Shown piece after piece: positions 1-8,205 of a stretch of 31,086 bases of DNA. Made by a program: the position numbers and the translations under genes. The stretch's first letter is position 1, and the number at the start of each line of letters is the position of its first letter. The notes below the pieces were generated by a model. It was not told the origin of the DNA and searched no databases. It saw only the letters and a list, made by a program, of their open reading frames with translations. This DNA comes from JAGVPT01 sp035505655 (GTDB taxonomy: Bacteria > Bacteroidota > Ignavibacteria > UBA10030 > UBA8401): NCBI GenBank assembly GCA_035505655.1, contig DATJQP010000104.1, forward strand, positions 1-31,086, read 5' to 3'.

Positions 1-92
1 CGGCGGCAGTTCCTGCCGCGGATCCGGGTCTGAAGGAGGACCTCAGGGAGATGAAGGTGTTTCTCGAAGAACTCCTGGTGAAGCTGAGCTGA
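1..92 (+). CDS. C-terminal tail of an unidentified protein (partial)
   Basis: An open frame runs in from the left edge and stops at TGA 90-92, giving about 29 residues ending EELLVKLS. The tail is amphipathic and rich in Leu, Glu and Lys, as in a C-terminal helix. A strong intrinsic terminator follows at 130-161, which supports this being the real end of a transcribed gene. Too little is present to name a family. Confidence 0.5.
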   Translation, partial: AAVPAADPGLKEDLREMKVFLEELLVKLS

Positions 93-129
93 CGCACGCG
101 GAGAGATTTCCCGGACGCCCCGAAAATGC

Positions 130-161
130 AAAGTCTTTGCCCACTCGGCAAAGACTTTTTT
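130..161 (+). terminator. Rho-independent terminator
   Basis: A perfect 12-bp stem (130-141 with 147-158, AAAGTCTTTGCC against GGCAAAGACTTT) encloses a 5-nt loop and runs into six T (156-161, the first three lying in the stem). It lies 38 nt after the stop of the partial gene. On the minus strand the hairpin is followed by a weaker T-rich tract, so it might also stop read-through from the tRNA-Pro gene. Confidence 0.85.
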
Positions 162-394
162 GTTGGTGTAGAGTGTCGTGCCAAGAGGCTTCGAGAGGCA
201 GGGAAATAACAAGGGCGTCGCTTTTTGGAATACCTGTGCCTCATGCGCACGCCACTACCATTTGTCATTCCGGCGAGCTCTTGGCGGTCTCGAAGGGATC
301 CTCTGGGGAGAATCCATTTGCAGACTTTCCAGGGATTGATGGAGCTCTGAAGAGAAACGCCGGAAGGAAGAACCACGCAGAGTCTGAGATACAG
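162..394. other. Intergenic stretch with REP-like fragments, no gene
   Basis: No credible coding region is seen between the terminator and the tRNA. The segment around 265-315 (GTCATTCCGGCGAGC, then GAATCC) resembles the ends of dispersed palindromic intergenic elements, and a related motif occurs at 7981-8132. This is a visual resemblance only. Confidence 0.3.
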
Positions 395-469
395 TCGGAA
401 CGGCGGGATTCGAACCCGCGACCCCTACCACCCCAAGGTAGTGCGCTAGCCGGGCTGCGCTACGTTCCG
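395..469 (-). tRNA. tRNA-Pro, anticodon GGG
   Basis: Read on the minus strand this folds into a full cloverleaf: acceptor CGGAACG/CGTTCCG, D stem GCGC/GCGC, anticodon stem CTACC/GGTAG with loop TTGGGGT, and T arm GCGGG-TTCGAAT-CCCGC. Anticodon positions 34-36 read GGG, giving proline for CCC/CCT codons. The discriminator is A (position 395) and CCA is not encoded. The first base pair C1-G72 is typical of bacterial tRNA-Pro. Confidence 0.95.
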
Positions 470-489
470 GGCCTTTAATGAACCTGAAC

Positions 490-518
490 AATGTACCAAA
501 TATGTCCCCGAATGTCAA
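490..518 (-). promoter_or_regulatory. Sigma70-type promoter of tRNA-Pro
   Basis: On the minus strand there is a perfect -35 TTGACA (513-518), a 17-bp spacer and a -10 TACATT (490-495). The -10 ends 20 nt before the first tRNA base at 469. The position fits a short leader, and it argues that the plus-strand gene nearby does not start at the ATG at 478. Confidence 0.75.
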
Positions 519-552
519 AGTGATTTTCCCGCGCCCCGTCACACGGACTTTG

Positions 553-1302
553 ATGCCCCGTCGCCTCTTTTCTCTTTTCTCTTCTCTCTTCATTCTTTCT
601 CTCCCGCTCACAGCCCAAATCGAAGGCTCAAACCAGCTCGTCCTGGTAGTGGCCCCGACATGGAATTCGACGACCGGCATGCTCTATCTCTTCGAGCGCG
701 ATACCGACGGCTGGATGCAAAACTATGTCCCGTGGCGGGTGACGCTGGCGGATTCGGGTCTTGCGTGGGGAATCGGCCTCCACAAAAATCCTCCCGGCGA
801 GAGGACAAAGGTGGAAGGAGACCGCCGTTCTCCCGCCGGTGTATTTGAATTCGGCGACTTTTTTGGGTATGATTCAACGCCCCCTCCGGGGATACGGTAC
901 CGGTACGTGCAAACAACCAGACTCCTTCACTGCGTCGACGACACCGGGTCGGTCTTCTACAATTCGTTTGTGGGAGAGGATCAGGTCGTGCGGGACTCTG
1001 TGGGGAGGCTTCCGTGGAAATCGTCGGAGAGGATGGGACTCGACTCCGTCGACTACAGGTACGGCATCGTCATCCGGCACAACCCCGCCTCGATCCCGGG
1101 AAAAGGGAGCTGCATTTTTCTCCACGTGAACCGGTCCGATAGTTCATCGACCTCAGGCTGCACGGCGATGGAAGAAGACCACATGCTCTTCCTTATGCAA
1201 TGGCTCGACCCGGCGAAGCATCCGCGGTTCGTTCAGCTTCCGGCGGAAACGTTCCACAGGTTTCTCATCGACTGGGACCTGCCCCTGCTCCTGAAAAACT
1301 AA
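553..1302 (+). CDS. L,D-transpeptidase (YkuD family), exported
   Basis: The 249-residue product starts with a signal peptide (MPRRLFSLF, then a hydrophobic run ending LTA-Q), so it probably acts in the periplasm. The C-terminal half has the YkuD signature: a catalytic-region His (H191, IFLHV) followed by SxxSGC with Cys203 as the expected nucleophile (STSGCTAM). Such enzymes make or remodel 3-3 peptidoglycan cross-links or attach proteins to the wall. The TAGC/SGC-TAM variant resembles the COG3786 subgroup rather than ErfK. The ATG at 553 is preferred over the in-frame ATG at 478 because it puts the signal peptide at the N-terminus and leaves the tRNA promoter free. It is followed 47 nt later by the acylase-family gene and may share its transcript. 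The specific substrate is unknown. Confidence 0.8.
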   Translation: MPRRLFSLFSSLFILSLPLTAQIEGSNQLVLVVAPTWNSTTGMLYLFERDTDGWMQNYVPWRVTLADSGLAWGIGLHKNPPGERTKVEGDRRSPAGVFEFGDFFGYDSTPPPGIRYRYVQTTRLLHCVDDTGSVFYNSFVGEDQVVRDSVGRLPWKSSERMGLDSVDYRYGIVIRHNPASIPGKGSCIFLHVNRSDSSSTSGCTAMEEDHMLFLMQWLDPAKHPRFVQLPAETFHRFLIDWDLPLLLKN

Positions 1303-1349
1303 CTCCCCATCCCGATGGTCCGGCAAAAAGGCTTCATGATTCCTCTCGC

Positions 1350-3761
1350 GTGAAAACCAGGCTGAAAATACTCCTGGGGATCGGCGGGTCGCTGATCCTT
1401 ATCGGCCTCGTCACGATCCTCATTCTTCGCTACCTCGTCACGAAATCTTTTCCGACCGTGGACGGCGAGCTCAGAGTGCCGGGGCTTCTCAAACCGGTTA
1501 TCGTCGAACGGGATGAGTACGGAGTTCCCCATCTTTTCGCTCAGAATGAGCACGACCTCTTCTTCGCCCAGGGATACGTTCATGCCCAGGATCGTTTGTG
1601 GCAGATGGACGTCTCGCGACGTGCCGGTGAGGGGCGCCTTTCGGAAGTGTTCGGCCCGTCAACGCTGAAGTTCGACAGGCTCTTCAGAACCGTCGGGATG
1701 CTCCGGATCGCCGAACGGATCGCCGAGAACCTTCACCCCGAATCGCGGGAGTTACTCCAGTCGTACAGCGATGGGGTGAATGCGTTTATCGCTTCGCACA
1801 AAGGAAAATACCCGATCGAATTCGACATGCTGAACTACGAGCCCGAGCCGTGGACGCCCGTTCATTCAATCCTCGTCGCGAGGCTCATGGCGTGGGAGCT
1901 GAATATCTCATGGTATGTCGATCTCGTCCTCGGCGAACTCTACAAAGACCTCGGAGAGGAGAAGGCAAAAGAGATCTTCCCGACCTATCCGGAAAACGCT
2001 CCGGTTATTGTCCCGAAGGAACTCAAGGGCTCAATGCTTTCTGACAATCTCCTTGGTCTTATCGACGTCGACCGGGAGTTCCGCGCCTTCGACGGAATAT
2101 CGGGGACGCACATCGGGAGCAACGCCTGGGCCGTGAGTCCTGAGAAGTCTCTCAGCGGCATGGCAATGCTCGCGAACGATCCGCACCTCGGATTTTCGGC
2201 CCCCTCGAAGTGGTACGAGATACACCTCGCCGGCGGCAGGTTCAACGTCGAAGGGGTCTCGATCCCGGGGACTCCGCTTGTTGTCATCGGGAGGAACACC
2301 CATGTCGCGTGGGGGCTCACCAACGTCATGGCCGACGATGCCGATTTTTACCTGGAGATGACGAATTCCGCAGGGGAGTACCTTTTCAAGGATACCTGGC
2401 ATCCGATGACGACGGAGCTCGACACGATCGTCGTGAAGGACTCCGCATCCGTAATTCTCACGCTGAAATCGACTCACCATGGTCCGATCATCAACGACGT
2501 CAACCCCGTTGGATCGATCACCTCTCAGGTGCTCGTCTCGATGAGGTGGACCGGGCAGGACCTCAGCGACGAAATCTATGCTCTCTCTCAGATTGACAGG
2601 GCCGGCAACTGGGACGAATTCCGGAGCGGAGTGAAGGAGTTCACCGTTCCCGGGCAGAACTTCGTCTATGCCGACGATGCGGGAAATATCGGCTACACGG
2701 CAGGGGTCCGGCTCCCCATCCGCTCGGCCCAGAATCCGACACTACCGATGCCCGGGTGGACGGGAGAATACGAATGGAACGGATTCGTCCCCTACGAGAA
2801 GCTGCCGTATCTCTACAATCCGCCGCAGCATTTTATCGCGACGGCAAACAACAAGCTCACGAACGGAGCATTCCCCTATCATATCTCTAACCTTTGGGAG
2901 CCCCCGTCGAGGATCCAGCGGCTCGAGGAGCTTCTCAGCACCAAGCAAAAGCTCTCCGCGGAGGATTTCCAGTCGATTCAGCTCGACTACTTCTCATACT
3001 TTGCGAAGGAGATGACTCCTTACATCCTCCATGCGTACGACAGCGTTGCCGTGAAGAGCGCCGACGTCCAGACCGCCCTCAACTACTTCGGCAACTGGCA
3101 TTACCAACTCTCCCGAGATGACGTTCCGACGACACTCTTCCACGTCTACTTCACACATCTCCTCAGAAACATCTTCCAGAACAAGATGGGGGAGGGGCTT
3201 TTTGAGAAGTACATTTTCATCGCCAACATTCCGTACCGTACCGTCCCTGCCCTCTTTCGGAACCCCGATTCTCCCTGGTTCGACGACCCGGCGACGCCGC
3301 GCGTCGAACGGAGGGACGACGTGATTCGAAAAAGCCTTGACGAGGCGATCTCTGAACTAAAGGTGACGCTCGGCGGCGAGATGAAGACATGGCGATGGGG
3401 GCTCCTTCACACCCTCACGTTCCGCCATCCGTTCGGATCACAGCCTCCCCTCGGTTCGGTCTTCAACATCGGCCCTTTTCCCGTCGGGGGCTCGGGGACG
3501 ACCCTCAATAACGGTGAGTACTATCTTGCCGAGCCGTACCAGGTCACCCTCGGGCCGTCGATGAGGGAGATTGTTGACTTCGCACACCCCGAAGCGTCGC
3601 GGTACGTGATCCCGACCGGCGAATCCGGTCAGCCTCTCAACGATCATTATTCCGACCAGACGGAGCTCTGGCTGAACGGCGAGTACGACGTCATTCCCAT
3701 CGACAGCGCCTTCGCCGTTTCGACCGCCCGTCACACGCTGATTCTTTCACCGGCTCCATGA
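1350..3761 (+). CDS. Penicillin acylase family protein (Ntn amidohydrolase)
   Basis: The product has about 803 residues from GTG 1350. An N-terminal membrane segment (residues about 5-30, LLGIGGSLILIGLVTILIL) anchors or exports it. The chain then shows the family's alpha-subunit motifs (DEYGVPHLFAQ, AQGYVHAQDRLWQMD, RAGEGRLSE). GSNAWAVS follows, whose Ser257 is the expected autocatalytic cleavage point and N-terminal nucleophile of the beta subunit. Family members hydrolyse amides such as penicillins, acyl-homoserine lactones or N-acyl amino acids; the substrate here cannot be told. The frame is open upstream to 1200 but overlaps the transpeptidase, so the GTG just before the membrane helix is the likelier start. 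The ribosome-binding site is weak. Pyruvate kinase follows after 18 nt. Confidence 0.9.
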   Translation: MKTRLKILLGIGGSLILIGLVTILILRYLVTKSFPTVDGELRVPGLLKPVIVERDEYGVPHLFAQNEHDLFFAQGYVHAQDRLWQMDVSRRAGEGRLSEVFGPSTLKFDRLFRTVGMLRIAERIAENLHPESRELLQSYSDGVNAFIASHKGKYPIEFDMLNYEPEPWTPVHSILVARLMAWELNISWYVDLVLGELYKDLGEEKAKEIFPTYPENAPVIVPKELKGSMLSDNLLGLIDVDREFRAFDGISGTHIGSNAWAVSPEKSLSGMAMLANDPHLGFSAPSKWYEIHLAGGRFNVEGVSIPGTPLVVIGRNTHVAWGLTNVMADDADFYLEMTNSAGEYLFKDTWHPMTTELDTIVVKDSASVILTLKSTHHGPIINDVNPVGSITSQVLVSMRWTGQDLSDEIYALSQIDRAGNWDEFRSGVKEFTVPGQNFVYADDAGNIGYTAGVRLPIRSAQNPTLPMPGWTGEYEWNGFVPYEKLPYLYNPPQHFIATANNKLTNGAFPYHISNLWEPPSRIQRLEELLSTKQKLSAEDFQSIQLDYFSYFAKEMTPYILHAYDSVAVKSADVQTALNYFGNWHYQLSRDDVPTTLFHVYFTHLLRNIFQNKMGEGLFEKYIFIANIPYRTVPALFRNPDSPWFDDPATPRVERRDDVIRKSLDEAISELKVTLGGEMKTWRWGLLHTLTFRHPFGSQPPLGSVFNIGPFPVGGSGTTLNNGEYYLAEPYQVTLGPSMREIVDFAHPEASRYVIPTGESGQPLNDHYSDQTELWLNGEYDVIPIDSAFAVSTARHTLILSPAP

Positions 3762-3779
3762 TGAAAGGGCATCGACATC

Positions 3780-5222
3780 ATGTCACAAGAGATTGATTAC
3801 GGCAAAACGAAAATTGTCTGCACGCTCGGGCCGGCGTCGTCGTCGGTGGAGGTGCTCGAGCGGATGATCCGGGCGGGAATGGATGTTGCGCGGCTGAACT
3901 TCTCGCACGGGACGCACGAAGAGCACCTCGTCGTCCTCAAGGCCGTCCGCGAGGCGGCCGCGCGGGCGGGTGAACCGGTGGCGATCCTCCAGGACCTCCA
4001 GGGTCCGAAGATCAGGACGGGGATGCTTGCATCGAAACAGGTCCGCCTCGTCGACGGGGCTCAGTTCATCATCACGACCGAGGAGACGCCCGGGGACGAG
4101 CACCGCGTCTCGACGACCTATCAAAACCTGCCGGAAGACGTCAAGCCGGGGGACACCATCCTCATGGACGACGGGCTCCTCCAGCTGAAGGTGCTGGGCA
4201 CGAAGGGAAAAGATGTCCTCACCGAGGTGGTCCACGGCGGAATTCTCAAGGAACACAAGGGAATCAACCTTCCCGGGGTCTCGGTGAGCGCCCCCTCGCT
4301 GACGGAGAAGGATATCGAGGATCTGGAGTTCGGGATCGCGAACGATATCGATTACGTCGCGCTGTCGTTCGTCCGCCGGGCGGCGGATGTCCGCAGGCTC
4401 AAGGAGCTCATCATCTCAAAAATCGACAAGCGGAAGAAGCTCCCGATCATCGCAAAGATCGAAAAGGGGGAGGCGGTGGAGAACATCGACGAAATTGTGG
4501 CGGAGGCGGATGCGATCATGGTTGCGCGCGGGGACCTCGGCGTTGAATGCCCGACCGAATACGTCCCGATCGCCCAGAAGCTGATCTGCAAGAAGGCGAA
4601 CAACGCGGGGAAGCCGGTTATTATCGCAACCCAAATGCTCGAATCGATGATCGAGAACCCGCGTCCGACGAGAGCCGAGGCGAACGACGTGGCAAACGCC
4701 GTGCTCGACGGAGCGGACGCCGTCATGTTGAGCGGAGAGACATCGGTAGGGAAGTATGTCGTCGAGGTCGTGAGGACGATGGATCTCATCATCCGCAGAT
4801 CCGAGGTCGAGTACCGCGACCGGCTCGACCTTGAAGACGCTTTTGTTACGGACCAGGGGTCGGTGTTCAGGGCGTTGGGCCGCTCGGCATGCGTTCTCGC
4901 GAAAGAAATCGGGGCCGCGGCGATCGTGCCGATCACCCACTCGGGCGACACCGCGATGACGATCGCAAAGTACCGCCCCTACGGCAAGATCATTGCCGTC
5001 ACCGACCGGGAGCGAATCAGAAGGAGGCTCAACCTCGTGTGGGGGGTCCGATCGCTTCTCGTGCCGAAAATCGCCGACACCGATACGACCTTTGAAACCA
5101 TCCACACACAACTGCTGGGATCGGAGTACGTGAAGAAAGGAGACTACATCGTTCTCACAGCGGGGATCCCCCTGTTGGCACGCGGCACCACGAACACCGT
5201 GAAGGTGGAAAAAATCTCCTAG
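3780..5222 (+). CDS. pyk: Pyruvate kinase
   Basis: This 480-residue protein of normal length catalyses phosphoenolpyruvate + ADP to pyruvate + ATP, the last step of glycolysis, in the cytosol. Visible signatures are TKIVCTLGPASSS at the N-terminus, NFSHGTHEEH, DLQGPKIRTG, the active-site region PIIAKIEKGEAVENIDEI with catalytic Lys, the metal-binding MVARGDLGVE, ATQMLESM and MLSGETSVGKY. A C-terminal regulatory-type domain follows (VPITHSGDTA, TAGIP). ATG 3780 is preceded by GAAAGGG. It lies 18 nt behind the acylase gene and so is probably co-transcribed. Downstream it converges with two small minus-strand ORFs. Confidence 0.97.
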   Translation: MSQEIDYGKTKIVCTLGPASSSVEVLERMIRAGMDVARLNFSHGTHEEHLVVLKAVREAAARAGEPVAILQDLQGPKIRTGMLASKQVRLVDGAQFIITTEETPGDEHRVSTTYQNLPEDVKPGDTILMDDGLLQLKVLGTKGKDVLTEVVHGGILKEHKGINLPGVSVSAPSLTEKDIEDLEFGIANDIDYVALSFVRRAADVRRLKELIISKIDKRKKLPIIAKIEKGEAVENIDEIVAEADAIMVARGDLGVECPTEYVPIAQKLICKKANNAGKPVIIATQMLESMIENPRPTRAEANDVANAVLDGADAVMLSGETSVGKYVVEVVRTMDLIIRRSEVEYRDRLDLEDAFVTDQGSVFRALGRSACVLAKEIGAAAIVPITHSGDTAMTIAKYRPYGKIIAVTDRERIRRRLNLVWGVRSLLVPKIADTDTTFETIHTQLLGSEYVKKGDYIVLTAGIPLLARGTTNTVKVEKIS

Positions 5223-5238
5223 GGCAGGAATGCCCCCT

Positions 5239-5257
5239 CCTCTGAAGCGATCAGAGG
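5239..5257. terminator. Hairpin between convergent genes, weak terminator candidate
   Basis: A 7-bp stem (CCTCTGA/TCAGAGG) with a 5-nt loop lies 17 nt after the pyk stop and overlaps the stop codon of the minus-strand small ORF. Neither side has a proper T tract, so termination is only a possibility. Confidence 0.25.
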
Positions 5258-5397
5258 TTCACTTCGGACACGTAGTCGTCGACGTCGTAACGGATATTGA
5301 TGTCCCGCATGGCGGACATCGAGCTCCGTCTCCAGATGATGAGCGGCAGGGCGACGACTCCCGCAATGACTGCCGTCCACGTTAGTATTTTCAGCAT
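5251..5397 (-). CDS. Small single-pass membrane protein, 48 aa (unknown)
   Basis: This short ORF starts ATG at 5397 and ends TGA at 5251-5253. Its N-terminal 22 residues form one hydrophobic segment (TWTAVIAGVVALPLIIW), followed by RR at 23-24, a positive-inside-like flank, and then an acidic tail rich in Asp and Val (YDVDDYVSEVNL). It begins 12 nt after the stop of the 49-codon ORF upstream, so the two probably form one transcript behind glgP. Its own ribosome-binding site is poor, which would fit translational coupling. I do not recognise a family. Its reality rests on the clean membrane-helix pattern and the spacing. Confidence 0.5.
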   Translation of the reverse strand: MLKILTWTAVIAGVVALPLIIWRRSSMSAMRDINIRYDVDDYVSEVNL

Positions 5398-5409
5398 AGG
5401 TTCCAACCG

Positions 5410-5559
5410 TTATTGCAGCGGAATGATGATCTCCTGGGCAAGGATGACAGAGTAGGCGACGGCGAGCCATCGCTGGTAGTCCATCTCTTCCAACAGGATC
5501 TGTTCGAGAAGCTCCCGCTCCGCTCGCGAGAGATGTTCAAATCCGAAAGATGTCTTCAT
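5410..5559 (-). CDS. Small protein, 49 aa (unknown)
   Basis: The ORF starts ATG at 5559 and ends TAA at 5410-5412. An excellent ribosome-binding site (AGGAGG, 5568-5573) sits 8 nt before the ATG, the best Shine-Dalgarno seen in this window. The product begins with an acidic, helical region (HLSRAERELLEQILLEE) and ends in a more hydrophobic stretch (LAVAYSVILAQEIIIPL) that could lie on or in the membrane. It lies 78 nt downstream of glgP on the same strand and 12 nt before the 48-aa membrane ORF. No family is recognised. A role with the partner small protein is a guess based on position. Confidence 0.55.
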   Translation of the reverse strand: MKTSFGFEHLSRAERELLEQILLEEMDYQRWLAVAYSVILAQEIIIPLQ

Positions 5560-5637
5560 ACTCTTTCCCTCCTTTCCTACCATAAGAAACGGAATTGAGG
5601 GAAAAAAGTTGTGTTCCCCGTCAAAAATTTTTCTGCG

Positions 5638-7755
5638 CTACCTTGTGTAGTAGCGGGTCACGTACTCGGCGACCATCCTGTGCGTGTTGTACTGCGGGAC
5701 GAGCGTTGCGATGGAGCGGCGCACACGGGCAAGCCAGTGGCGGGGGATGTTCCGTTCGTCCCTCTCATAGAACTCCGGAATAATATCGTTCCTCATCACC
5801 GCGTAGAGGTTCTCGCCGTCGAGGAGGTCCTGGTCGGCGGCATTCGGAGTTTCATCCTTCCCGATTGCCCATCCGTTGTGACCGTCATACGCCTCCCTCC
5901 ACCATCCATCCATGATGCTGCAATTGAGCCCGCCGTGAATTGCCACCTTCTGGCCGCTCGTCCCGCTCGCCTCGAGGGGTCTCCGCGGGTTGTTGAGCCA
6001 CACGTCGGCCCCCGCGACAAGCATCCTCGCGGTGGCGATATCGTAGTTTTCCAGGAAGACGACCTTCCCGAATAGTCGCGGATGGTTTGTCAGCTCGATG
6101 ACGCGTTTGATGAATTTCTTTCCCTCATCGTCGCGCGGATGGGCCTTTCCCGAGAAGATGAGCTGGACCGGTCGTTCTTCGCTGTTGAAGAGCTCGATCG
6201 TCCGCTCCAGGTCCGAGAAGATCAGCGGGGCGCGCTTGTAGGTCGCGAATCTCCGGGAGAACCCGATCGTGAGGACATCCGGACTGAGCACCTTTTCGTA
6301 CACCGCCGTCCCGTTCCCGAAACGGGAGTGCTGGACGCGGAGCGTGCGGCGCGCAAATTCGATAAGGTCTCTGCGGAGCTCGAAGCGAAGAGCCCAAAGG
6401 GCTTCGTCCGAGACGGTGCCCGGCTGGATCACCTTTCGCCAGAAACCCGCATCGAGGTAGGAAGATTGCCATTCCTTCCCGAGGTGCGTTCCCCAGAAAC
6501 GTGCGGTTTTGTCGTTGAGCCAGCTTCCGACGTGGACGCCGTTCGTGATATGTCCGATCGGGACAGTGTCCGCCGTTTTCTGAGGGTAGAGCTCCTTCCA
6601 CATCTCGCGGCTCACCTGCCCGTGAAGTTCGCTGACGCCGTTCGCCGCACGGGCCATCCTGAGCGCAAGGACGGTCATGCAGAAGAGCTCCTTCTCGTCG
6701 TTCGCGTTGATCCTCCCGAAGTTCATGAGCTCGTCGGGGGTGATCTTCAGCGACTTGCACATCGAGGCGAAGGAGTGCTCCATGAGGTCTTTCGCAAACC
6801 GGTCGTGTCCCGCCGGGACCGGCGTGTGTGTCGTAAAGATGCAGCGACGCCGGACATTCTCCTCCGCGGTTTTCGGGTCGATCTCTTTCTCGATTTGCTC
6901 CCGCAGGAGCTCGAGGGTGAGGAACGCGGAGTGGCCTTCGTTCATGTGGAAGGCGGAAGGCTCGATGCCGAGGCTTCGGAGAAGCCGCACGCCGCCGATC
7001 CCGAGAATGATCTCCTGGGAGATGCGGGTCGTAGAATCCCCCCCGTAGACATGCGCGGTAAGGTCCCTGAAGCGCTCCTCGTTCTCCCTCACGTTGGTGT
7101 CGAGGAGAAAGACGGTGCTGCGCCCAACGTCAAGCCGCCAGGTATGAAACCGGACTGTACTGAAGCCGATGTTGACGATGCACCGGATCGGTTCGCCGTT
7201 CTCGTCGACGACGATGCGGAGCGGGAGCAGGGCGGGGTCGGCGGAAATGTACTGCTCGTTCTGCCATCCGTCGGGCGCGATGCGCTGCTCAAAATATCCC
7301 TGACGATAGAAAAGCGAGATCCCCACGAACGGTATTCCGAGGTCGCTCGCGGATTTCGTGTGGTCGCCCGCGAGGATGCCGAGACCTCCGGAGTACGTCC
7401 TGAGGCTCTCGTGGAACCCGAACTCTGCGCTGAAATACGCGATCGGTTTTGTCAGCTTCTTCGCTTTGGTGGAGGCCCAGGTCTTCTTATCCTTCTGGTA
7501 CGAGGAATACTCCTTCCATGACGCGTCGACCCGCTTTGCCAGCTCCGCGCTGCCGAGCCGGGCGAGGAGCTCCTCCCGCGACATCTCCGCGAGGAGCGCT
7601 ACGGGATTATGATGCGAACGTTCCCACGCCTGGGGCGCAAGGTCACGAAAGAGGGTTTGAGTTTCAAAATCCCACGACCACCAGAGGTTCCGAGAAAGGG
7701 TGTGGAGCTTGTCGAGGAGCAATGACGCGGAGGTACCCGATAACTTCTCAATCAT
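5638..7755 (-). CDS. glgP: Alpha-glucan (glycogen) phosphorylase, GT35, DUF3417 type
   Basis: The product has 705 residues from ATG 7755. It belongs to the shorter bacterial/archaeal glucan phosphorylases that carry an N-terminal DUF3417-like segment (LSRNLWWSWDFETQTLFRDL). It releases glucose-1-phosphate from alpha-1,4-glucan using orthophosphate and pyridoxal phosphate. Motifs: AYFSAEFGFHESLRTYSGGLGILAGDH, FHMNEGHSAF, TTHTPVPAGHD, GHITNGVHVGSW, and the cofactor region EASGTSGQKVAIHGG with Lys603 as the expected PLP lysine. ATG 7755 is preferred because AAGGTGAG lies 10 nt upstream; an in-frame TTG at 7791 adds twelve residues without benefit. The two small ORFs downstream may belong to its transcript. 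Inorganic phosphate is a substrate, but no Pho box is seen here. Confidence 0.93.
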   Translation of the reverse strand: MIEKLSGTSASLLLDKLHTLSRNLWWSWDFETQTLFRDLAPQAWERSHHNPVALLAEMSREELLARLGSAELAKRVDASWKEYSSYQKDKKTWASTKAKKLTKPIAYFSAEFGFHESLRTYSGGLGILAGDHTKSASDLGIPFVGISLFYRQGYFEQRIAPDGWQNEQYISADPALLPLRIVVDENGEPIRCIVNIGFSTVRFHTWRLDVGRSTVFLLDTNVRENEERFRDLTAHVYGGDSTTRISQEIILGIGGVRLLRSLGIEPSAFHMNEGHSAFLTLELLREQIEKEIDPKTAEENVRRRCIFTTHTPVPAGHDRFAKDLMEHSFASMCKSLKITPDELMNFGRINANDEKELFCMTVLALRMARAANGVSELHGQVSREMWKELYPQKTADTVPIGHITNGVHVGSWLNDKTARFWGTHLGKEWQSSYLDAGFWRKVIQPGTVSDEALWALRFELRRDLIEFARRTLRVQHSRFGNGTAVYEKVLSPDVLTIGFSRRFATYKRAPLIFSDLERTIELFNSEERPVQLIFSGKAHPRDDEGKKFIKRVIELTNHPRLFGKVVFLENYDIATARMLVAGADVWLNNPRRPLEASGTSGQKVAIHGGLNCSIMDGWWREAYDGHNGWAIGKDETPNAADQDLLDGENLYAVMRNDIIPEFYERDERNIPRHWLARVRRSIATLVPQYNTHRMVAEYVTRYYTR

Positions 7756-7929
7756 CTCTTCTTGTCTCACCTTGGTCAATTCAAAACACAAATTAACCGA
7801 AAAAAGATCAAAAAATCCATCACAAAAAAGACAGGTAGTGTTTCAGATTGGATGCTCAACGAGTCGAGCCTTCGACCCGCCAATCACAGGGTGATGCCTT
7901 CGGCAAAATCCGCGAGTGTCGCAACGCCA

Positions 7930-7959
7930 TCACGAAGCGTCCACGAGGCCGCTTCGTGA
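7930..7959. repeat. Perfect 10-bp inverted repeat (hairpin)
   Basis: TCACGAAGCG (7930-7939) pairs with CGCTTCGTGA (7950-7959) around a 10-nt loop. There is no T tract. It lies in the 450-bp noncoding gap between glgP and the sixA-like gene and is probably part of a dispersed palindromic element. Confidence 0.55.
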
Positions 7960-7980
7960 CATGACGAGCGCTGAAGTAGC

Positions 7981-8132
7981 ATCACTCCCGAACGTATTTC
8001 TCGGGAATCCATCTTTGGGGATTGCGAAGAATGCAAACAGGAACACTGCCAAAGGACAAGCAGCGGGGTCTCTTCGGGTCGCTCCGAATGAAGAAGAGGG
8101 ATGTCGCGCAGGAACATCCGGGAATGACATTG
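7981..8132. repeat. Element with imperfect inverted ends, REP/MITE-like
   Basis: The left end (from 7981, ATCACTCCCGAACGT, then GAATCCATC) matches imperfectly the reverse complement of the right end (near 8132, GTCATTCCCGGATGTTCC, then ATCCC). The left end also forms its own hairpin, TCCCGA (7986-7991) with TCGGGA (8001-8006). No transposase is encoded. The short ORFs here read through the palindromes and are not credible proteins. Nothing else is seen in the 7756-8205 gap. Confidence 0.4.
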
Positions 8133-8205
8133 CTCCGGCGTTTGTCGACTGATCGTTTACCCGCGGATCGGACGATGCGAGTTAGGCGTGAAGTGCAACC
8201 GGGAG

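Noticed and set aside
478..552. Start of the L,D-transpeptidase gene at ATG 478
   Set aside because: It would put about 25 residues before an obvious signal peptide and would overlap the tRNA-Pro promoter; ATG 553 is better.
6082..7521. 479-codon open frame opposite glgP
   Set aside because: It lies entirely opposite a well-conserved enzyme with all family motifs. Long antisense frames are expected in GC-rich coding DNA, and its product is charged and without recognisable motifs.
7884..8130. Small ORFs of 66-78 codons between glgP and sixA
   Set aside because: They read through the palindromic element on both strands with no ribosome-binding site or protein-like pattern.
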